A program made the position numbers and the translations under genes. From positions 682,001 to 746,000 of the forward strand of contig NZ_CP066831.1 in NCBI RefSeq assembly GCF_016598615.1: 64,000 nt of DNA, given 5' to 3'. Shown here piece after piece: positions 52,521 to 61,501 of the stretch. The DNA is from Streptomyces liliifuscus. GTDB lineage: Bacteria > Actinomycetota > Actinomycetes > Streptomycetales > Streptomycetaceae. Position 1 is the first letter of the stretch. Each line of letters opens with the position of its first letter. The notes under the pieces were generated by a model. That model did not search any database. It had not been told where the DNA came from and saw only the letters and a list, made by a program, of their open reading frames with translations.

Positions 52521-52653
52521 GGATTGACTCCTCCTTCATTGGGTCCTGCACTGGGTCTTTCGTTGGGCGAAGTACCCGGGTACCCACACGTCCACCTCGC
52601 ACGCGGCGTTCGACCACGCGTGCCAACCACCCGACCCCTGCTGATCGACCGGC

Positions 52654-53226
52654 TCAGCGGCGGACCCGGTAGCGGATGTGGGTGGCCTCCGGTGTGTCGA
52701 TCACCTGGATGATCTCCAACTCGATCTGCGCCGGCAGGACGTCGAACAGTCGATGGCCGCCGCCGAGCAGCACCGGGATGTGATGGATCTGCACCTCGTC
52801 CAGTACCCCGGCCGCGAGCGCCCGTTGGGCCGTGTAGGCGCCGTGCACGAGGACGTTCCGGTCCCCGGCTGCGGCCTTCGCCTGTGCCATCGCGCTTTCG
52901 ATGCCGTCGGCGACGTACGTCACCAGCGGGTAGCCCCACCGGGCCGCCGGGCCGGGCGGGCGGTGGCTGGGCACGAAGATCGGCACACCGTGGTGGTCGC
53001 CGCCCCAGTGATCCATGAGCTCGGCGGTCCGCCGACCCGCGAGGACGGCGCCGGTCGCGATGATCTCGTCCGCGAATTGCCTTGCCGGCCCGGACAGTTG
53101 TCCGGGCTCCCCGTCCGGAGCGGACCAATGGTGCAGCCGCTCGCCGTCCTCGCCGCCGAGGTAGTCGTTGGGGTCGGCGATGTACCCGTCGAGTGACATC
53201 GACATGTCGAGCACTGATGTGGACAC
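52654..53226 (-). CDS. RibD C-terminal/dihydrofolate-reductase-like protein
   Basis: Encodes 190 aa from GTG 53226 (AGGAGG upstream at 7 bp). MSMSLDGYIADPNDYLGG is the standard opening of the DHFR-like/RibD-C family. VLAGRRTAELMDHWGGDHHG and NVLVHGAYTAQRALAAGVLD fit the NADPH-binding half. The family reduces pteridine- or pyrimidine-like substrates, but specificity is not clear. Apparently monocistronic. Confidence 0.85.
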   Translation of the reverse strand: MSTSVLDMSMSLDGYIADPNDYLGGEDGERLHHWSAPDGEPGQLSGPARQFADEIIATGAVLAGRRTAELMDHWGGDHHGVPIFVPSHRPPGPAARWGYPLVTYVADGIESAMAQAKAAAGDRNVLVHGAYTAQRALAAGVLDEVQIHHIPVLLGGGHRLFDVLPAQIELEIIQVIDTPEATHIRYRVRR

Positions 53227-53358
53227 TTCGGCCTCCTGTGGTCTCGAATCGCACTGGGTTCAATGTGCTGCGGAGCAGGCGTGGAAGGGCGCGGACTCTC
53301 GGTCGGCGGCCGAGTCGGTGGCCGGCAGGATCCGCCGCCGCATGGCCGGAACTTCGCT

Positions 53359-54261
53359 TCAGCGGTTGCCCGTACGCACCGCGCCCGCGCTGGCCGCGAC
53401 CACCAGCGCGATCGCGGCGCACTGCGGCAGCGACAGCCCTTGGTCCAGGACCAGAAAACCCGCCGTCGCGGCAAGGGCGGGCGCCAGACTCGTCAGCACC
53501 GCGAACGTCGCCGTGGGCAGCCGGCGCAGGGCAAGCAGTTCCAACGTGTAGGGCACCCCCGAGCTCATCACCGCGATCGCCAGGCCCAGACCGAGCACCC
53601 CCGGATCCAGCAGCGTCCCGCCCGATGCCCCGATGCCCAGCGGCAGACTGACCAGCGCGGCGACGGCCATCGCGATCGCCAGACCGTCCAGCCGCGGGAA
53701 GCGGGCGCCCGCGCGGGCGTTGAGCACGATGTACGCCGCCCACATTCCCCCGGCGCCCAGGGCGAAGGCCACGCCTGCGACGTCGAGCCGGGCGAAGCCT
53801 CCCTGGCCCAGCAGGCAGACTCCCGCCAGCGCGAGACCGGCCCACAGCAGGCCGGCCGCGCGGCGCGAGGCGACGACCGACAGCAGCAGCGGCCCGAGCA
53901 CCTCAAGGGTGACCGCCGCCCCCAGCGGGATACGGTCGATCGCCTGGTAGAAGAGGATGTTCATGCCGCCGAGCGCCAGGCCGAACCCGCCGGCCACCGC
54001 CCAGTCGGCGCGTGGGTGTGCGCGCAATCGGGGCCGGGTGATGACGAGCAGCAGCACCGCGGCCAACGTCACCCTCAGCGCGACCACGCCGAGCGCCCCG
54101 GCCCGGGGGAACAACAGCGCGGCAAAGGCAGACCCGAACTGCACCGACACCGCCCCGGCCAGCACCAGTCCGACGCCGCCGAGGGTGCCGCGCCCCACTG
54201 CGTGACGGACCAGAACAGGCGCGGCCGTCGTCCTGGTCGAGTGGTGCTCCGTGGATGTCAT
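53359..54261 (-). CDS. EamA/DMT family transporter
   Basis: Encodes 300 aa from ATG 54261; an in-frame TTG lies 9 bp earlier. Ten hydrophobic segments in two repeated halves (AGAVSVQFGSAFAALLFPR and IAVMSSGVPYTLELLALRRL) match the RhtA/YddG-like EamA exporters of amino acids or metabolites. Divergent from the LysR gene at 54331, whose product probably regulates it. Confidence 0.88.
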   Translation of the reverse strand: MTSTEHHSTRTTAAPVLVRHAVGRGTLGGVGLVLAGAVSVQFGSAFAALLFPRAGALGVVALRVTLAAVLLLVITRPRLRAHPRADWAVAGGFGLALGGMNILFYQAIDRIPLGAAVTLEVLGPLLLSVVASRRAAGLLWAGLALAGVCLLGQGGFARLDVAGVAFALGAGGMWAAYIVLNARAGARFPRLDGLAIAMAVAALVSLPLGIGASGGTLLDPGVLGLGLAIAVMSSGVPYTLELLALRRLPTATFAVLTSLAPALAATAGFLVLDQGLSLPQCAAIALVVAASAGAVRTGNR

Positions 54262-54282
54262 GCCCTTCAAGCTAGGGATCCG

Positions 54283-54292
54283 GCGGTACCGC
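54283..54292. promoter_or_regulatory. GCGGTACCGC palindrome in the EamA/LysR gap
   Basis: A perfect 10-bp palindrome in the 69-bp gap. It is a candidate LysR binding site, but the arms are short and the gap may hold others. Confidence 0.35.
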
Positions 54293-54330
54293 GTGAAATG
54301 CCGATTCCGCTGCGGTTATGCTCCCGAGGC

Positions 54331-55194
54331 ATGACCATCGAGTTGCGGCATCTGCGGGCCTTCCTCGCCATCGCCGAGGAGGGCAATGTCACCCGCGCCG
54401 CCACCCGTCTCCATCTGGGCCAGCCCGCGCTCTCCCGCACTCTGCGCCAGTTGGAGGACCATCTGGGCGCTCGGCTCGTCGACCGCTCCACGCACCACCT
54501 GGAGTTGACCGCCGAGGGCCATGTCTTCCGCGACAAGGCACTCGCTGCCCTCGCCGCCGTCGAGACCGCGCTCGACCCCCGGGGGTTGGGAAACTGGCCG
54601 CTGCGCCTGGGCCACACCTGGGCTGCGCTCGGCGACCACACGGTCCCGTTGCTGCGCCGCTGGGACCAGACGCACCCGGGGACTCCGCTGGAGCTGCTGC
54701 GCATCGACGACCGTACGGCGGGCCTCACGCAGGGCAAGGTCGATGCGGCCCTGCTGCGCGGCGCGGTCACCACGGCCGGGCTCCGCACGGAACTGCTGCT
54801 GTCGGAGGACCGGGTGGTGGTCATGCCGGCGGACAGCCCGTTGACGGCTCTCGCCCGGATCACCCTGGCGGACCTCGCCGCTCATCCGATCGCCCTCAAC
54901 ACCGTCTCCGGCACCACGACGACGGGCCTGTGGCCGCCGACGGCCCGGCCCGTCACGACCATCGAGGTGACCAACACCGACGAGTGGTTCATCGCCATCG
55001 CCGCGGGCCGCGCCCTGGGGGTCTCCACGTCGGCCACCCCGAGCAACTACACGCATCCCTCGCTGGTTTACCGCCCCCTCGCGGACGCGCCGACCGTTCC
55101 CGTCGTCCTTGCCTGGCGTGAGGGGCCCGGGCACCCGGCCATCCCGGATCTACTGGCACTCGCACGCCAGATCCTCGCGGACGGGAGCAACTGA
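54331..55194 (+). CDS. LysR family transcriptional regulator
   Basis: Encodes 287 aa. The winged helix (LRAFLAIAEEGNVTRAATRL, HLGQPALSRTLRQLEDHLGA) is clear and the effector domain is a compact LysR_substrate fold. It is divergent from the EamA exporter, a pairing common for amino acid or metabolite efflux control. GAGGC before the ATG is a modest ribosome-binding site. The effector is unknown. Confidence 0.9.
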   Translation: MTIELRHLRAFLAIAEEGNVTRAATRLHLGQPALSRTLRQLEDHLGARLVDRSTHHLELTAEGHVFRDKALAALAAVETALDPRGLGNWPLRLGHTWAALGDHTVPLLRRWDQTHPGTPLELLRIDDRTAGLTQGKVDAALLRGAVTTAGLRTELLLSEDRVVVMPADSPLTALARITLADLAAHPIALNTVSGTTTTGLWPPTARPVTTIEVTNTDEWFIAIAAGRALGVSTSATPSNYTHPSLVYRPLADAPTVPVVLAWREGPGHPAIPDLLALARQILADGSN

Positions 55195-55206
55195 ACCAAC
55201 CAGGAG

Positions 55207-56352
55207 TCAGCGAGGCCGGCAGGTGTTGAGGCGGGCTGCCTGGCGGGTGAGGTGGGCGCGTTCGGCGAGGTTGGGTGCCTTCTGGGCCGCCTCGGCGTAC
55301 AGGCGTGCCGCTGTCGTCAGGTCGCCGTCGCGTTCGTGGAGGTAGGCGGCCACCGCGGTGTGGCGGGGCAGTGAGTCGTCCAGTGCCGCGAGCGCGGCCA
55401 GGCCGGCCCGTGGCCCGTCCGCCTCGCCGACGGCGACCGCGCGGTTGAGGCGGACGACCGGGTTGTCGGTCAGACGGGCGAGTTCGTCGTACCACTCGAC
55501 GATCTGCACCCAGTCGGTCTCCTCGGCGGCGGGCGCGTCCGCGTGGAGGGCCGCGATGGCGGCCTGTGCCTGGAACTCACCCAGGCGGTCGCGGGCGAGC
55601 GCCGTCTGAAGGATCTCGACGCCCTCGGCGATCAACGTCGTGTCCCAACGGCCGCGGTCCTGCTCTGCCAGCGGGACCAGGCTGCCGTCCGGCGCGGTCC
55701 GGGCGGCGCGGCGGGCGTGATGGAGCAGCATGAGGGCGAGCAGTCCCGCGACCTCGGGGTGGTCGATCGCGGTCGCGAGCTGCCGGGTGAGGCGGATGGC
55801 CTCGGCGGCGAGGTCGACGTCGCCGGAGTAGCCCTCGTTGAAGACCAGGTAGAGGACGCGCAGCACGGTGGCGACATCGCCGGGCTGGTCGAAGCGCACC
55901 TCGGAGATGGTGCGCTTGGCGCGGCTGATGCGCTGCGCCATCGTCGCCTCCGGCACCAGGTAGGCCTGGGCGATCTGCCGGGTCGTCAGCCCGCCGACCG
56001 CGCGCAGCGTGAGTGCGACCGCGGACGACGGTGTGAGCGAGGGGTGGGCGCACAGGAAGTACAGCTGGAGCGTGTCGTCCGTCGCCGGTGCGGGCCCGGA
56101 CGCCGGCTCCTCCTCGACGAGGTCCTCGCGCCGACGGCGGGCGGTGTCCGCGCGGGTCGCGTCGAGGAACTTGCGCCAGGCGACGGTGACCAGCCAGCCC
56201 TTCGCGTCCCGCGGAGGGTCCGCGGGCCACACGCGCACCGCCTCGATGAGCGCGTCCTGCACGGCGTCCTCGGCCGCCGCGAAGTCGGCTCCGCGGCGGA
56301 CGAGGATCCCGAGCACGTTCGGCGTGAGGCTCCGGAGCAGGGTCTCGTTCAC
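55207..56352 (-). CDS. ECF sigma factor with C-terminal extension, ECF42 type
   Basis: Encodes 381 aa from GTG 56352, sharing GTGA with the stop of the DGPF gene. Sigma2 lies at 10-75 (AAAEDAVQDALIEAVRVWPA) and sigma4 at about 110-165 (LRAVGGLTTRQIAQAYLVPE, ATMAQRISRAKR). A 200-residue C-terminal domain (LRVLYLVFNEGYSGDVDLAA, HERDGDLTTAARLYAEAAQK) has TPR-like helices. There is no anti-sigma gene nearby. The extension probably controls activity, as known for ECF42 and similar groups. Confidence 0.85.
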   Translation of the reverse strand: MNETLLRSLTPNVLGILVRRGADFAAAEDAVQDALIEAVRVWPADPPRDAKGWLVTVAWRKFLDATRADTARRRREDLVEEEPASGPAPATDDTLQLYFLCAHPSLTPSSAVALTLRAVGGLTTRQIAQAYLVPEATMAQRISRAKRTISEVRFDQPGDVATVLRVLYLVFNEGYSGDVDLAAEAIRLTRQLATAIDHPEVAGLLALMLLHHARRAARTAPDGSLVPLAEQDRGRWDTTLIAEGVEILQTALARDRLGEFQAQAAIAALHADAPAAEETDWVQIVEWYDELARLTDNPVVRLNRAVAVGEADGPRAGLAALAALDDSLPRHTAVAAYLHERDGDLTTAARLYAEAAQKAPNLAERAHLTRQAARLNTCRPR

Positions 56353-56768
56353 TTCCAGGGGCAATCCGTGGCCGTGGCCTGCGTGCCGTAGAACGGGCGC
56401 AGCTCCAGCCACTCGTGGATCGGCCGACCACCCGCTCCGGGGGCGGCCGACAGCTCCCCCGCCAGCTCGACGGCGCGCTCGTAGCTGTCGACGTCGATGA
56501 CCATCCAGCCGGCGATGAGGTCCTTGGTCTCGGCGAACGGCCCGTCGGTGACCGGCGGCCGCCCCTCGCCGCCGTACTGGACGAATGTCCCCTCGGGGGA
56601 GATCGCCTGGCTGTCGACGAACTCGCCGCTCTTCTCCAGCCGCGCCGCGAAGTCGCTCATGTACTGCACGTGCGCCGAGATCTCCTCGGGCGTCCACTGG
56701 TCCATGGGTACGTCGTTGACCGCGGCCGGGGCGCCCCGGTAGTGCTTCAGCAGCAGGTACTTCGCCAT
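56349..56768 (-). CDS. DGPF/YCII-related protein, partner of the sigma factor
   Basis: Encodes 139 aa from ATG 56768 (GAGGAG upstream). It has the signature VTDGPFAETKDLIAGW plus the YCII fold opening MAKYLLLKHYRG and the His-containing C-terminus. DGPF genes occur beside ECF42 sigma genes. They are translationally coupled here, and the encoded protein may help sense the signal. An ECF-type promoter 55-81 bp upstream drives the pair. Confidence 0.85.
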   Translation of the reverse strand: MAKYLLLKHYRGAPAAVNDVPMDQWTPEEISAHVQYMSDFAARLEKSGEFVDSQAISPEGTFVQYGGEGRPPVTDGPFAETKDLIAGWMVIDVDSYERAVELAGELSAAPGAGGRPIHEWLELRPFYGTQATATDCPWK

Positions 56769-56822
56769 GGTGTCTCTCTCCTCGGTACTGATGCGACCCA
56801 TTGTGGTCGCGTTCACTGCGGG

Positions 56823-56849
56823 GACGGAGCCGGCCACGGGTTCTCGACA
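56823..56849 (-). promoter_or_regulatory. ECF-type promoter TGTCGA-N17-CGTC
   Basis: TGTCGA (minus strand, 56849-56844) and CGTC (56826-56823) are spaced 17 bp, upstream of the DGPF start at 56768. This matches the ECF42 target motif I recall (TGTCGA at -35, CGWC-like at -10), suggesting positive autoregulation of the operon. Confidence 0.6.
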
Positions 56850-56866
56850 TCACCGCCCAAAGTTTT

Positions 56867-57592
56867 TCAGCGCGGCTTGCTCACGTGTGCGGGGATCCGG
56901 CGGTGGATGTCCTCGATCAGGGTCCGCATCGCCATGCGGAAGACCTCGGCCTGGTGATCACCGAGGAATGAGGTGTGCCCGAACACCTCCAGGACGACGA
57001 GACCGTGCAGGTGTCCCCACGCGCTCAGCAGGAGGGCGGTCGAGGCCGGGGGCAGATGTCCAAAACCGTAGTGCGGCAGCTGTTCCAGGTATGCCCTGAG
57101 TGAGGGCGAGAGTGCGGGGGTCTCGGCCGCGGCGAGTTGCTCCGCGGTGAACCCGTCGAACATCTCGCGCTCGAATATCGAGCTCATCCGGCGCGTCGCC
57201 TGGGTGGTCGGGCCGTCGACCGGTGCCGCGTAGTCCCGCAGCGGTGTTCCGTAGATGAGTTGGAAGCGCTCGGGATGGGCAATGGCCCATCGGCGGTAGC
57301 CCTCGGCCGCGACCACCAGGCGCGGCAGGGCCGGGTCCTCCGGGGCGGTCTCGACGGCGGCCTGCACGGCATCGGCCAGGTCGTCGTACGCCTTGGTGAC
57401 GAGCGCCGTGACGAGGGCGTCCCGGCTCGGAAAGTAGTGGTAGAGCGCCTGCACGGTCATCCCGAGGCTCCGGGCGATCGCTCGTAGGGACAGGGCCGCG
57501 GGCCCTCGTACGGCGATGTGGTGTTCGGCGGCGTCCAGGATCTCCTGCGTGGCGGCGGTCCGGCGTCGCTGGCGCAGGGTGGGCGTGGCCAT
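56867..57592 (-). CDS. TetR/AcrR family regulator of the MMPL gene
   Basis: Encodes 241 aa from ATG 57592 (GCGGAGG upstream at 8 bp). DNA-binding helices at about 15-60 (RRTAATQEILDAAEHHIAVR; ARSLGMTVQALYHYFPSRDA). The C-terminal domain has the HG pattern GHLHGLVVLEVFGHTS of TetR_C_33-like members. It is divergent from an MMPL exporter, with a palindrome just before its start, and most likely represses both. Confidence 0.88.
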   Translation of the reverse strand: MATPTLRQRRRTAATQEILDAAEHHIAVRGPAALSLRAIARSLGMTVQALYHYFPSRDALVTALVTKAYDDLADAVQAAVETAPEDPALPRLVVAAEGYRRWAIAHPERFQLIYGTPLRDYAAPVDGPTTQATRRMSSIFEREMFDGFTAEQLAAAETPALSPSLRAYLEQLPHYGFGHLPPASTALLLSAWGHLHGLVVLEVFGHTSFLGDHQAEVFRMAMRTLIEDIHRRIPAHVSKPR

Positions 57593-57617
57593 TGGGTGTT
57601 CCTCCGCGGGCATGCGA

Positions 57618-57634
57618 CGACCGTACGACGGTCG
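57618..57634. promoter_or_regulatory. TetR operator candidate CGACCGT-ACG-ACGGTCG
   Basis: A perfect 7-bp-arm palindrome 26 bp before the TetR start at 57592 and about 220 bp from the MMPL start. Well placed for autorepression; no second copy was found in the gap. Confidence 0.55.
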
Positions 57635-57852
57635 CCCCTGTGGGCCCCCAGAAGTGCGGGGTGTGAAGAAAATCTAACACTGCCAAATCTTCTGCCGCGT
57701 CACTAACGTCTCTCTCGGCGACGAAGAGTGCGACACCGCACCTGCTTCTGACGGGGTGAAGAGACTCCGCAGGGCACCGCGCCGGCCCCACGCAGGTCAA
57801 CTCCGGCCGTTTCGCGCCGTTTTCACCGCATGGACATCAAAGGAGATCGGGC

Positions 57853-60084
57853 GTGTTTGAACGCATAGCCGAACTGGCAATTCGCCGGTCGCGGCTGGTA
57901 CTTGTCGTCGCCGTCGTGGCTGTGGCCCTCATGGGAGTCCTGGGCGCCGGCGCGTTCGGCAAGTTGCTGGGAGGTGGCTACGACGACCCGGCCTCCCAGT
58001 CCTCCCGGGCCGCGAAGGTCATCAACGAGAAGTTCGGCGGGGAGACGAACCTCGTCCTGCTGGTCCGAGCCTCCGAAGGCCGTGTCGACGCTCCGGCCGC
58101 CCAGCAGAGTGGCCGGGCCCTGGTGGCCGACCTCAAGAAGGAACAGCACCTCGAGAACGTGGTCTCGTTCTGGGACACGGCCAGCCCCGATCTCCGCTCC
58201 AAGGACGGCCGCGAAGCCATGGTGCTCGCGAGTGTGAAGGGTGAGGGCACCGAACGGGACGAGAACGCCAAGAGTGTCATCGACGCCTTCACCGGACCGT
58301 ACAAGGACGCGTTCACCGTCCAGGCAGGCGGCGGCGCCGCCGTGACCAGCGAGATGGGCACGCAGTCGGGCGAGGATCTCCTCCTGGCCGAGGGCATCGC
58401 GGTGCCGCTCACCCTGGTGCTGCTCCTGCTCGTCTTCGGCAGCATGGTCGCGGCCCTGTTGCCGCTGGCGATCGGAATCATCGCCATCATGGGCACGTTC
58501 GCGGAGCTCTTCGTCCTCGGCAGCGTCACGGATGTCTCCATCTTCGCGATCAACCTGACGACGGCCCTGGGCCTCGGCCTCGGCATCGACTACGCCCTGC
58601 TGATGGTCAGCCGGTTCCGGGAACAGCTCGCGGCGGGGGCGAGCGTGGACGACGCGGTCCGGCGGACGGTGAGCACCGCGGGCCGTACGGTCGCGTTCTC
58701 CGCGGCGACGGTCGCGGCCGCGCTGGCGGCACTCATGGTGTTCCCGCAGTACTTCCTGCGCTCGTTCGGCTATGCCGGGGTCGGTGTCGTCGCCATCGCG
58801 GCCGTCAGCACCCTGTTCGTCATGCCGGCCCTGTTCGTCGTCCTTGGACACAAGGTCAACAGCGGGCGGCTGCCATGGGCGAAGCGCGAGCGCTCCAGCA
58901 CCCGGGCACCCTTCTGGGGACGGCTGGCCGGTACGGTCATGCGGCGGCCCGCGCTCACCGCGCTGCCCGTGCTCGCGGTTCTGCTCCTTGCGACGAGCCC
59001 GCTCCTCGGCATCACCTTCGGCACACCGGACGAACGCGTGCTGCCCGAGGACGCCGAGAGCCGCCAGGTCTCGTCGGTACTGCAGGAGAAGTTCAACGGC
59101 AGCGACGACTCGGCCCTCCACGTCGTCATCGACAAGGCAGTGGACAAGGCTCCACTGGAGTCGTACGCGGTCGAACTGTCCGGGCTCAAGGGCGTGGTGC
59201 GCGTCGAGACCAGCGCGGGGACCTATGCCGACGGAGGGGCCAAGGCGACCGACCCCGGCAACAGCGCACTCGGTCGCCCCGACGCGCAGCAGATCAACGT
59301 GGTGAGCGGCCTGGCACCGAAGTCCGACGAGGCCCAGGACCTGGTGGACGAGGTACGTGCGCTCGCTCCGCCCGCCGGGTCACAGCCCCTGGTGGGCGGA
59401 GTCGACGCCGTACTGGTCGACTCCAAGGACTCCGTCGGCAGCCGGCTCCCGCTCGCCGTGGCGCTGGTCGCCCTCACCACCTTCCTCCTCCTCTTCCTGT
59501 TCACCGGCAGCGTCGTACAGCCGCTGCGTGCGTTGGTCCTCAACATGATCAGCCTGGGAGCGACCCTCGGCGTCATGACCTGGATCTTCCAGGACGGCAA
59601 CCTCTCCTCGCTGCTCGGCTTCACGGCGCAGCCGATGGATGTGTCCATGACCGTGCTGATGTTCTGCATCGCCTTCGGTCTCTCGATGGACTACGAGGTG
59701 TTCGTCACCAGCCGGATCAAGGAACTCCACGACCTGGGCGAGGACAACGAGTCCGCGGTGACCAACGGCCTCGGGCACACGGGACGCATCGTCACCGCGG
59801 CGGCCTGTCTGCTCGCGGTCAGCTTCTTCGCGTTCGGAACGGCCAAGCTCAGCTTCATGCAGCTGTTCGGCCTGGGCAGCGGCCTGGCCATCCTCATCGA
59901 CGCAGTCGCCGTACGCGGCATCCTCGTTCCCGCCGCGATGCGCCTGCTCGGCCGCTCGGCCTGGTACGCGCCCGGCTTCCTGCGCAAGTTCCACGGGCGG
60001 TTCGGCCTCAGTGAGGGCGGCCCCGCGCCCGCACCGGCGTCCCCGGTGGAGTCGCAGTACGTGAAGGACTCGACGGGAGTCTGA
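57853..60084 (+). CDS. MMPL family RND transporter
   Basis: Encodes 743 aa from GTG 57853 with AAGGAG 8 bp upstream. The layout has one helix, an extracytoplasmic domain (45-180), five helices, a second domain (about 385-530) and five more helices. Two GXXDY-like proton-relay motifs are seen, LGLGIDYALLM in helix 4 and FGLSMDYEVFV in helix 10. Such proteins export lipids, siderophores or drugs using proton motive force. Control by the divergent TetR is likely. A strong hairpin follows. Confidence 0.92.
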   Translation: MFERIAELAIRRSRLVLVVAVVAVALMGVLGAGAFGKLLGGGYDDPASQSSRAAKVINEKFGGETNLVLLVRASEGRVDAPAAQQSGRALVADLKKEQHLENVVSFWDTASPDLRSKDGREAMVLASVKGEGTERDENAKSVIDAFTGPYKDAFTVQAGGGAAVTSEMGTQSGEDLLLAEGIAVPLTLVLLLLVFGSMVAALLPLAIGIIAIMGTFAELFVLGSVTDVSIFAINLTTALGLGLGIDYALLMVSRFREQLAAGASVDDAVRRTVSTAGRTVAFSAATVAAALAALMVFPQYFLRSFGYAGVGVVAIAAVSTLFVMPALFVVLGHKVNSGRLPWAKRERSSTRAPFWGRLAGTVMRRPALTALPVLAVLLLATSPLLGITFGTPDERVLPEDAESRQVSSVLQEKFNGSDDSALHVVIDKAVDKAPLESYAVELSGLKGVVRVETSAGTYADGGAKATDPGNSALGRPDAQQINVVSGLAPKSDEAQDLVDEVRALAPPAGSQPLVGGVDAVLVDSKDSVGSRLPLAVALVALTTFLLLFLFTGSVVQPLRALVLNMISLGATLGVMTWIFQDGNLSSLLGFTAQPMDVSMTVLMFCIAFGLSMDYEVFVTSRIKELHDLGEDNESAVTNGLGHTGRIVTAAACLLAVSFFAFGTAKLSFMQLFGLGSGLAILIDAVAVRGILVPAAMRLLGRSAWYAPGFLRKFHGRFGLSEGGPAPAPASPVESQYVKDSTGV

Positions 60085-60104
60085 CCGACCGAGCCCATCC
60101 GCCG

Positions 60105-60144
60105 CTGTGTGCCCGCCTCTGCTGTATGGGAGGCGGGCACACAG
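60105..60144. terminator. Terminator of the MMPL gene, 15-bp perfect stem
   Basis: CTGTGTGCCCGCCTC (60105-60119) and GAGGCGGGCACACAG (60130-60144) pair perfectly around a 10-nt loop, 21 bp after the stop at 60084. Confidence 0.75.
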
Positions 60145-60288
60145 GGGGTTGGCTGTCACAGGACACTCATGACGTCTGTCACGAACAGTGATGACAGGCC
60201 GTGCCGCTCTCGCTGTCCCTTCGGGCCTAGCTTGGGCTGAGGCCCACTCCCGAGGGCCTCTCCCGACACCAACGGTTGGAAACGGACC

Positions 60289-60975
60289 ATGCAGAACGAG
60301 ACCCTCATTGTCGAAGATCTGATGCTGCTGCTGATGGACGACGAGTCGGGAGCGATCGCGGGAGCCAGCACGCTCTACTACACCCTCGGCGGCGCCGTTC
60401 TCGTCGAGCTCGCTCTCGACGGACACGTCACGGTCGACGAGAACGACAAGGGACTGAACGGTCTGAAGGTCCACGCCGTCTCCGGAGATCCACTGTCGGA
60501 CCCTGTGCTCCAGATGGCTCAGGAGAAGGTCACCGCCGACCGGGTACGAGGCGTGCAGACCCTCCTCATCGAGATCGGCACCGGATTGCGCGAGACCGTT
60601 CTCGATCGACTCGTCGAGCGGGGCATGCTGCGTCGGGAGAGCAAGAAGACGCTGGGGGTGTTCCGTTCGACTTCCACCATGGCCGCGGACACGGGGCACA
60701 AGGAGGCCCTCATGGAGAAGGTCCGCGCGGTTCTGGTCTACGGCGAGGAGCCCGATGCCCGTACAGCGGCGGTGATCGGCCTGCTCTCCGCAAGCGGCAC
60801 CCTGCCGAGTCTGCACCGCTCCATCCCGTGGTCGGGCAAGGTCTACAAGCGTGCGAAAGAACTGGAGCAATCCAGTTGGGGCGCGGAAGCGGTGAACACC
60901 GCCGTGATGCGGACCGTGGCAGCGGTCTCCGTGGGAACCGCTGTCGCCGTCACGGTCACCAACCAGGTGTCTTGA
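60289..60975 (+). CDS. GPP34 (GOLPH3/VPS74-like) family protein
   Basis: Encodes 228 aa. It opens with LIVEDLMLLLMDDESGAIAG and contains LGGAVLVELALDGHV, VLDRLVERGMLRRESKK and a helical C-terminus with a hydrophobic end segment. This is the bacterial GPP34 family, homologous to the Golgi phosphoprotein GOLPH3, which binds phosphoinositides in eukaryotes. Streptomycetes carry many copies; their role is unknown. GGAAACGGACC provides the ribosome-binding region. Confidence 0.85.
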   Translation: MQNETLIVEDLMLLLMDDESGAIAGASTLYYTLGGAVLVELALDGHVTVDENDKGLNGLKVHAVSGDPLSDPVLQMAQEKVTADRVRGVQTLLIEIGTGLRETVLDRLVERGMLRRESKKTLGVFRSTSTMAADTGHKEALMEKVRAVLVYGEEPDARTAAVIGLLSASGTLPSLHRSIPWSGKVYKRAKELEQSSWGAEAVNTAVMRTVAAVSVGTAVAVTVTNQVS

Positions 60976-60983
60976 TCCCGAGG

Positions 60984-61352
60984 TCAGGTGTGCCAGTCGA
61001 GTTGCTGTTCAGGGACACCCACGGAGCGGCCGTAGTCCTGGGCCTCGCGACGGCCTCCGACCTGCCCGCGTGGGTAGCGGAAGACCTTGTCGGCAAAGAC
61101 CACGAAGGTCTCGCGCGAGGTGTGAAAGTCGGTGTACCAGCCTCCCGTTGACGAGAGACTGGACGCCAGTTGATCCGCGAGCCGCTCGGCTTCGAGCTCG
61201 TCGGCGGCGAAGTCCAGCAGTGTCCACAGCCGTGGCTGGTCCTGCCCGGCGTCGGTCATCTCGACCCGGGTCAGCTTGGTGATCCGCAGTGGGATCCCGG
61301 TCAGCTGGACCCCGGCCCGCAGGCTTTCGGCGATCAGTACACCTTCGAGCAT
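60984..61352 (-). CDS. Uncharacterised small protein
   Basis: Encodes 122 aa from ATG 61352 with AAGGAGG at 6-bp spacing, so it is certainly translated. Compact alpha/beta sequence with no signal peptide, metal motif or membrane segment (AESLRAGVQLTGIPLRITKL; WTLLDFAADELEAERLADQL). I recall similar small streptomycete proteins but no named family. It converges with GPP34 and diverges from the HEAT-like gene. Confidence 0.75.
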   Translation of the reverse strand: MLEGVLIAESLRAGVQLTGIPLRITKLTRVEMTDAGQDQPRLWTLLDFAADELEAERLADQLASSLSSTGGWYTDFHTSRETFVVFADKVFRYPRGQVGGRREAQDYGRSVGVPEQQLDWHT

Positions 61353-61501
61353 CTGAGCCTCCTTGGTGTCGGTGGGGGTCTTTCCTTCTCGGGGCCTTCT
61401 CGGGACCCCTCCCGGCGTCCTCTCAGTAGAGTGCCCGGCGTTCGAGCACGGACGCTCGAACGCGCAGTGTCGGAGGGCCACACAGAAGGATCGCGACGCG
61501 G

